Both the position numbers and the translations under genes were made by a program. The notes below the pieces were generated by a model that was given only the letters and a program-made list of their open reading frames with translations, was not told the DNA's origin and did no database searches. DNA of 35,883 bases from Temnopleurus reevesii (lineage: Eukaryota; Echinodermata; Echinoidea; Temnopleuroida; Temnopleuridae), in assembly GCA_036244855.1 (NCBI GenBank), contig BQKZ01000924.1, positions 45,124 through 81,006 on the forward strand, in the 5' to 3' direction. Below are positions 31,430 through 35,883 of the stretch, one piece after another; position 1 is the first letter of the stretch, and every line of letters begins with the position of its first letter.

Positions 31430-34400
31430 CTACACTCCTTTCCGCTTACGTATAAACGCATTATAGTAGAAAGACGAGAATAAATAAAGCATACTGGCAC
31501 CGTAAAACATAGAATAAACACAGAATCCATGGTGTAGATACCCTATGGTGTTGTGAACGAGACCGATTAGGAATTGCGTAATCTGGAGTTCGGTGATGTG
31601 GCGTTTCCAGGTGGGCGTGGTCAGGGGTTTCTGCGCCGTGTAGCCGTAGTAGTAGTAGAGGCAAACGTGGACGAAGGAGTTGATGGAGAGACCGAATGCG
31701 ATTCCTGTAATAGTCAAGATTGGAAATTGTTTGATATATAGTTAATCATTAAAGGGGGACTCACCCCTGGACTCGAATTTTCATGCTCTCAGTGAATGAA
31801 TAAAAATCAGATGAACAAATTGTAAACCTTGAGCAAAATCTGATAATCCATTAAAACCTTATCAATTTTCAGTGATGTTCCCATTTGGGAATCCCTGAAT
31901 TGGAAACCTTGGCAGAATATGTGACATTTTCGCAGACAAGTCCACATTCACATTGTGCATGAACTCGTCAAAATGGATTAAATGTAAAATCTAAAATAAA
32001 GGCTCAACATGATTCTTTAGAAAATACAGTCTATGCAGACTCGATAACGGAATTGTATGATCAAATGAAAAACCATAATTTATTGAAGTTTCTCAGAAAA
32101 GGAGGAAATGTGAAATTTGTTGCACAGAATGGGGAGTTGTCTAACATGACATCATAAATTCCATCCAACTTGCCAACCTGACAGATCCCCATCAGCAGCA
32201 TAGATAAATTTTTTCACTTCTTTCCCTTTTTGTATTTTGTTTTGCCTATGTTTTGTTACTTCTCATGCTAATATCATCATAATTTTGCACTTTGATTAAT
32301 TTGACCTTCACGTATAATGCAGCGATGTCTTGTGTCAATTGTTTAAAGAATAAAGTGGAATGAATTAACAAAATATCAACTTTTTACCTGCCCAAGGAGA
32401 GTAATGATATGCGAAATCTGTGAGGAGAACCATGCTGGCATGATGGTAGACATGAAGAAAACTGATCTGACGGCGTTTGTGACGAAGAACCATGAAAAGA
32501 GTGTCCAGAAGCTCAAAGTTTTTGGTGCACCAGTAGAGAAAGAAACTGAGAAAGATAAAAAAGATGATTACAAGAGATATTCAAATGAATAGTTCATTCC
32601 AGCAACGGGGGATTCCATATTGAAAGCAATTTGAAATTTTGCCCCCCCCCTCCCCCCTCCCCGACCAGCAAAAAAAAAACCACCCCAAAAATGGTCATCA
32701 GCTAAAATATTAGGCTCCTCGGGGGCTGATGGGGGCTGACAAGCAAAAAGAAAAAGAAAAAGAAGAAAGGTCATCAGCAATAATTTGGCACCCGTCTCAG
32801 CATATTTTTTGCCCCCAGGGGGCTGACAGGGCAGACATGGCAGAAAGAGGTGTTCACACATCCACTAGTGACTCTGACGGTAAATGTGAGAGAGATAAGA
32901 GATTCTTATATCTTCCATGGTCAACTGTTCACACACAAGGGAAATTTCACCCAGGACACGGGACATTTCGCAGTTTGGACAAGTATTGGGTCAGCAGAGG
33001 TGATTAACGATGCAGGCGAATCTCCAGTGAAAAAAACCCTGCACATTTCACCGTGAGTTTGCCATCTCATGGTGAGAGATTGCGGAGAGCGTTAACACAT
33101 GAACTGAGATGGACTATCCCCCACTTATATGGGAATGTGTGAACATGCTTTCTCATAAAGCTTCATTCATGACCTGGTTGCTTTGCTAAACACATCATAA
33201 TTACCTGTTTTTAAGAAGATCATTACCCTCTTTGACAAAGATTGAGCCTGATGTGATCATTCCTGTGATGAAACCGACTAGAGTTATTCCGCTAATCAGA
33301 CTACAGGTATAGTTATATACCACCATCACCTGTAGAAATGATAATAATAATATGTGTTATTTATATAGCGCTTTCCAAGTTCCTATTGAAACTGACCAAT
33401 GCACCTCACATTCTTATTACCAGGTCAGGGAGGTGTTTCACCAAGATAAGAAAGACTTTACGCACGACTTTACGTTCGACTGGTATTTCTTCTTGCGCGT
33501 AATCATTCATAATATTACGCGCATTCAGCCCAAGAAGGGATACCAGTCGAACGTAAAGTCGTGCGTAAAGTCTTTCTTATCTTGGTGAAACACCTCCAAG
33601 ATCAATGTATCCATAGCAAGTTGCCTGTTTGGCGTGTACTGCTAAACCAACAAGACAGATGTTTCCTACCGGTACCCAAATAGCACCTGGGTGAGAGTGG
33701 CTGATGAGAATAAATTTCTTGCCAAAGGAAATTAGTGCTGACGGGAATAAAACCCAGGACCCTATGATTGAAGTCTAAGGACTTAACCACTAGACCAATA
33801 CACCTCCACTTGTAAAGAAGGGGAAGAGGAAAAATGTAAAATTCTGACTCAGAATATATCCTGGTGAATTTCAGAAGAAATTTTGTACAATCTTTGATAA
33901 AGATTGAGCCTGAAGTGAACATTCCTGTGATGAAACCAATTAGAGTCACTCCACTAATGAAACTACATGTGTAGTTATATACCACCATCACCTGTCAAAA
34001 AAAGTGAAATTTTGAAAGTCCAATTAGGAAATAAAATCATATCTGCCTAAGTGCCTAAGTCGATGGGATATCCTAAAACAAATTAGAGTGACTGCAAAAA
34101 ATAAATTATATCTAATTATTATTATCATTATAATTACATGACCGTTACCTTTCCCAAGTCAAATTTCTCTGAAATCAAACATATTTTTGTGATCCTAAGA
34201 GATTTGACTGTTTTTGATCCCTTCTTCTGATTTGGCTGCTTTAAAACACAACCAAGATATTTCTGGCTTGAACTCAGTCTTTAATTGCAATCCTTTGTTA
34301 CAGTCCCTTGCATTCCAACTACATGTAATCTGTCTCAGAGAATATGGCTGGGTTAATCTTTGGTAGAGATTTGGGGTAATTTCCTCTTTATGAATCCTTC

Positions 34401-34714
34401 AAAATTGACAATAGGTCACGACTAATACCTCAACAGACCATCCTTTACAGAGAACTGACATCTTCAACTTGTGGGGTCTCCTTGAGATTCAAATGAGTTT
34501 TATGGCTATAACTAGATGTGTTTGAAAAAACGCAATGCCTAGATTCTTCTTTGTGGACATTTCAACTCACCTGTCTTAAAGAGTATGGCTGGGTTAATCT
34601 TTGGTAAAGCGGTGACAGCCCAATGAAGAGAAGGTATCCGACCATTACCGGGAACGACTGAAGACCAGTAAAGACTCCCAGTACCTCATAGAATCGATCA
34701 GTTAATATCGCCAT
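31430..34714 (-). CDS. very-long-chain fatty-acid elongase, ELOVL1/4/7 type, four coding exons
   Basis: Enzymes of this group condense malonyl-CoA with long or very long acyl-CoA in the ER membrane. Four minus-strand exons join in frame: 34714-34571 (donor GTGAGT), 33329-33205 (acceptor TTTCTACAG, donor GTAATT), 32545-32388 (acceptor ATCTTTCTCAG, donor GTAAAA) and 31704-31430 (acceptor CTATTACAG). The predicted protein has 233 residues, short for the family (about 260-320). Motifs in order: SLRQVMVVYN at the exon 1/2 join; KNFELLDT (98-105); the histidine box HVYHH (121-125); [13 protein letters not shown] (151-163), with Leu where Met is usual; ITELQITQF (179-187); and a basic C terminus RKRKGV. 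The loop before KNFELLDT is shorter than usual. A TTTTTTTTCAAG acceptor lies 10 nt before the ATG, so a non-coding leader exon is likely. Decayed extra copies of parts of exons 1, 2 and 4 surround the gene. Confidence 0.87.
31753..32165 (+). repeat. dispersed repeat family (TTGGCAGAAT...), fullest copy, inside ELOVL4-like intron 3
   Basis: It begins AAAGGGGGACTCACCCCTGG and includes CAGATGAACAAATTGTAAA, TTGGCAGAATATGTGACA, GGCTCAACATGATTCTTTAG and GACTCGATAACGG. Related copies are at 18641-19100 and 23850-24075. It lies antisense to the host gene. Confidence 0.6.
32642..32663. repeat. C-run (G-run on the transcribed strand) in ELOVL4-like intron 2
   Basis: Runs of nine, six and four C, separated by single or double bases, give four or more G-runs in the minus-strand transcript, which fits the pattern for a G-quadruplex. 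An A-run (32671-32679) follows. Confidence 0.6.
32850..33146. mobile_element. possible MITE with GTTCACACAT ends
   Basis: TGTTCACACATCC near 32850 is matched by GGAATGTGTGAACA near 33130-33143. An inner CTCATGGTGAGAG dyad (33067-33079) is present. The assignment is weak because the inverted ends are only about 12 bp. Confidence 0.35.
33343..33807 (-). mobile_element. tRNA-derived SINE, interrupted by a hairpin MITE
   Basis: On the minus strand from about 33807 the sequence starts GGAGGTGTATTGGTCTAGTG: a tRNA-like head with A box TGGTCTAGTGG (33798-33788) and a degenerate B box GGGTTTTATTCCC (33755-33743). The tail reads GAAAGCGCTATATAAATAAC and ends in an ATT-repeat (ATTATTATTATC), a common 3' end for marine-animal SINEs. 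The body is split by the palindrome at 33429-33597. It sits in the intron between exon 1 and exon 2 of the ELOVL4-like gene, in the same orientation. Confidence 0.65.
33429..33597. mobile_element. hairpin MITE with perfect 58-bp arms
   Basis: The left arm (33429-33486) starts GGAGGTGTTTCACCAAGATA and the right arm (33540-33597) is its exact complement; looser pairing continues inward (GCGCGTAAT/ATTACGCGC). Perfect arms imply a recent insertion. A fold of nearly 80 bp could form in the transcript of the ELOVL4-like gene. Confidence 0.85.
33861..33991 (-). pseudogene. duplicate of ELOVL4-like exon 2 with a broken splice donor
   Basis: The sequence translates in the same phase as exon 2, starting [20 protein letters not shown] and continuing to TSGSIFIKD, against [20 protein letters not shown] and TSGSIFVKE in exon 2. 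The acceptor (TTTTTTTGACAG) is good. At the 3' end the frame ends CC AG as in exon 2, but the intron side reads GATATA where a donor GT is needed. The early replacements are mostly conservative (L/F, I/V, V/I, E/D). It could be a lost mutually exclusive exon. If spliced in without a donor, the frame reads on through the SINE to a stop at 33602. Confidence 0.65.
34330..34367 (-). pseudogene. duplicate of the 3' end of ELOVL4-like exon 1
   Basis: On the minus strand it encodes [12 protein letters not shown], identical to the last 12 residues of exon 1. The nucleotides differ at a few mostly silent places, then CAG|ATTACA replaces the CAG|GTGAGT donor. Similarity stops at the upstream side, so this is a remnant. 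Confidence 0.65.
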
Positions 34715-34832
34715 CTTTTTATCTCTTGAAAAAAAAATGAAAGTAGAGAATTATTAGGATTTTCAATGTAAACTGGTTTTTGTTTCAAACGGCTTCTTCA
34801 GTCTCTATTTTGTTACCATGTAGACTGTTACA

Positions 34833-35110
34833 GAAATCTATCAACATCTCCATCCTTCTATCTCTTCTCAGTTGAAGAAAATGAAAATAGATTAAAGAGA
34901 ATTGCAATGATTTTCAATATAAGCTGTTTTTTGTTTCCAAAGAATTCATCTCTTTTAATTGTTAGCCTGTTAGTGTTACAGAAATCAATCAGTCAATATT
35001 GCCATCTTTATACTTTGCTCTTCCAAGTTGAAGTAAATGAGAATAGAACAATTAAAGAGAATTATCACCATGATTTCCAATGTAATAATTTTCAATTTAT
35101 ACGACTGGCT
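34833..35110 (-). pseudogene. two tandem duplicates of the exon 1 start region
   Basis: About 139 and 152 bp upstream of the real ATG (34714) lie two related units. The unit at 35005 reads ATGGCAATATTGACTGATTGA, that is MAILTD then a stop, against [10 protein letters not shown] in exon 1. The unit at 34853 reads ATGGAGATGTTGATAGA and is more diverged. Both are followed upstream by matching flanks (TCAGTTGAAG, GATTTTCAAT and TTTTTGTTTC words). They look like extra first-exon starts that have decayed. Confidence 0.6.
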
Positions 35111-35189
35111 GGATTGCCCTTTCAGAGGAATTAAAACAATTACCTCTGAGGCTCTGTTCTTCCAAGGGGTCCGCGGATACAAAATAAAT

Positions 35190-35379
35190 GGCGCTAATGC
35201 ACTTTGGTAGCCAGCCTAAGTTAGGGTTATGTTATAGGGTTTAGGGTTAGGATTTAGGGTTTGGGTTAGGGTTTAGGGTTAGCATTAGGGTTAGGGTTAG
35301 GGTTAGGGTTAGGATTAAGATTAGGCTTAGAATTAGGGTTAAGGTTGGTGGGCTGGATACCAAAGACTGCATTAGCGCC
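35190..35379. mobile_element. inverted-repeat element with a telomere-repeat core
   Basis: Ends: GGCGCTAATGCA-CTTTGGTAGCCAGCC at the left, matched by its complement at the right with small indels (over 25 bp). An 8-bp duplication, AAATAAAT, flanks both ends (35182-35189, 35380-35387), the length typical of hAT and some other DNA transposons. The core (about 35217-35345) is made of TTAGGG and variants (GTTTAGGG, GATTAGG, GTTAGGG). There is no coding capacity. Confidence 0.8.
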
Positions 35380-35388
35380 AAATAAATA

Positions 35389-35883
35389 ATTACGGTCAGT
35401 CTTAAAAAATTACAAACTGGTGAATGAAACAGTTGACAGTTATTTCAAACACAGCTTCTTCTAATGTAAATTTAATACCCACTACACACAATGATACAAC
35501 TTAGATAGAACCTCACTCCGAATTAGATTGTATTTATCAGCCAAAACGCCAATCTTACTTTATTAGACGACTTTACCACACGCAGAAACAGATATATGGG
35601 ACTACGGCGGAATCTAAGCAAGATTTTTCACTTTAAAATTTAGCCCCTGATACCATTAATCATGAATGTTTCACAGTGTCTTACTTAAATTTTAGTATCT
35701 ATAAATGATACTCGAGAATAATTTCTACTTATTCTTACCTATTTCAGCCAAATCTACCGAATAAATGCTGCACCATCAATATTTTGCCCACTCTCTGAGG
35801 CTTTTTGTATGTTCTAATTTTGCAGACCTTTTTTTATGAATTTTCTGTTCAACTCCGAATTTTCTCGGTTAATAATTTTTTTT
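35389..35883. other. no gene recognised
   Basis: AT-rich sequence upstream of the ELOVL4-like gene on its strand. A leader exon or promoter may lie here, but no clear box set was seen. Confidence 0.4.

Noticed and set aside
33742..33807. Functional tRNA gene at the A/B box pair
   Set aside because: The B box is degenerate, no clover-leaf acceptor stem closes, and the sequence continues into a SINE body and tail.
33602..33991. 129-codon minus-strand frame as a separate gene
   Set aside because: It is the exon 2 duplicate read through into a SINE; the two halves have unrelated origins.
35217..35345. TTAGGG repeats as a true chromosome end
   Set aside because: The array is short and degenerate, has unique sequence on both sides and sits within inverted repeats with a target duplication.

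Overview
The window is AT-rich, intron-bearing metazoan nuclear DNA with many short inverted-repeat transposons, TTAGGG-type telomere repeats and animal gene families. The repeat style and the proteins suggest a marine invertebrate deuterostome, most likely an echinoderm. That placement is inference; no marker gene settles it.

Three protein-coding loci can be supported. (1) At the left edge, on the minus strand, lie the first two coding exons (1160-1338, then 482-595) of HAUS3, an augmin complex subunit; the gene runs off the window. (2) On the plus strand, 5852-6691 is a single-exon fatty-acid elongase of the ELOVL3/6 type. It is complete from start to stop except for an in-frame TGA at codon 48. 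(3) On the minus strand, 34714-31430 is a four-exon elongase of the ELOVL1/4/7 type, predicted at 233 residues with intact catalytic motifs. Its locus carries decayed extra copies of the exon 1 start region, the exon 1 end, exon 2 and the tail of exon 4. Both elongases would act in the ER membrane as the condensing enzyme of fatty-acid chain extension. A fourth, speculative locus is a two-exon small secreted peptide at 4477-4163 (minus).

Layout: 1-2.7 kb HAUS3 5' end and its possible promoter; 2.9-4.5 kb nested tandem duplications and the peptide candidate; 5.1-6.7 kb ELOVL6-like promoter and gene; 6.9-31.2 kb gene-poor DNA crowded with MITEs, dispersed repeats, a degenerate tandem array (21.8-24.5 kb), homopurine and homopyrimidine tracts and a 999-base assembly gap (15978-16976); 31.2-35.1 kb the ELOVL4-like gene, with an intron that contains a SINE interrupted by a hairpin MITE; 35.2-35.4 kb a 190-bp inverted-repeat element with telomere-like repeats as its core.

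The most interesting points are the in-frame TGA in an otherwise well-preserved elongase, the duplicated second exon of the other elongase with a broken splice donor, and the telomere-core element with clear terminal inverted repeats and an 8-bp target duplication. All homology calls were made by eye from translated motifs. Exon borders come from GT/AG signals and reading-frame continuity, without transcript data.
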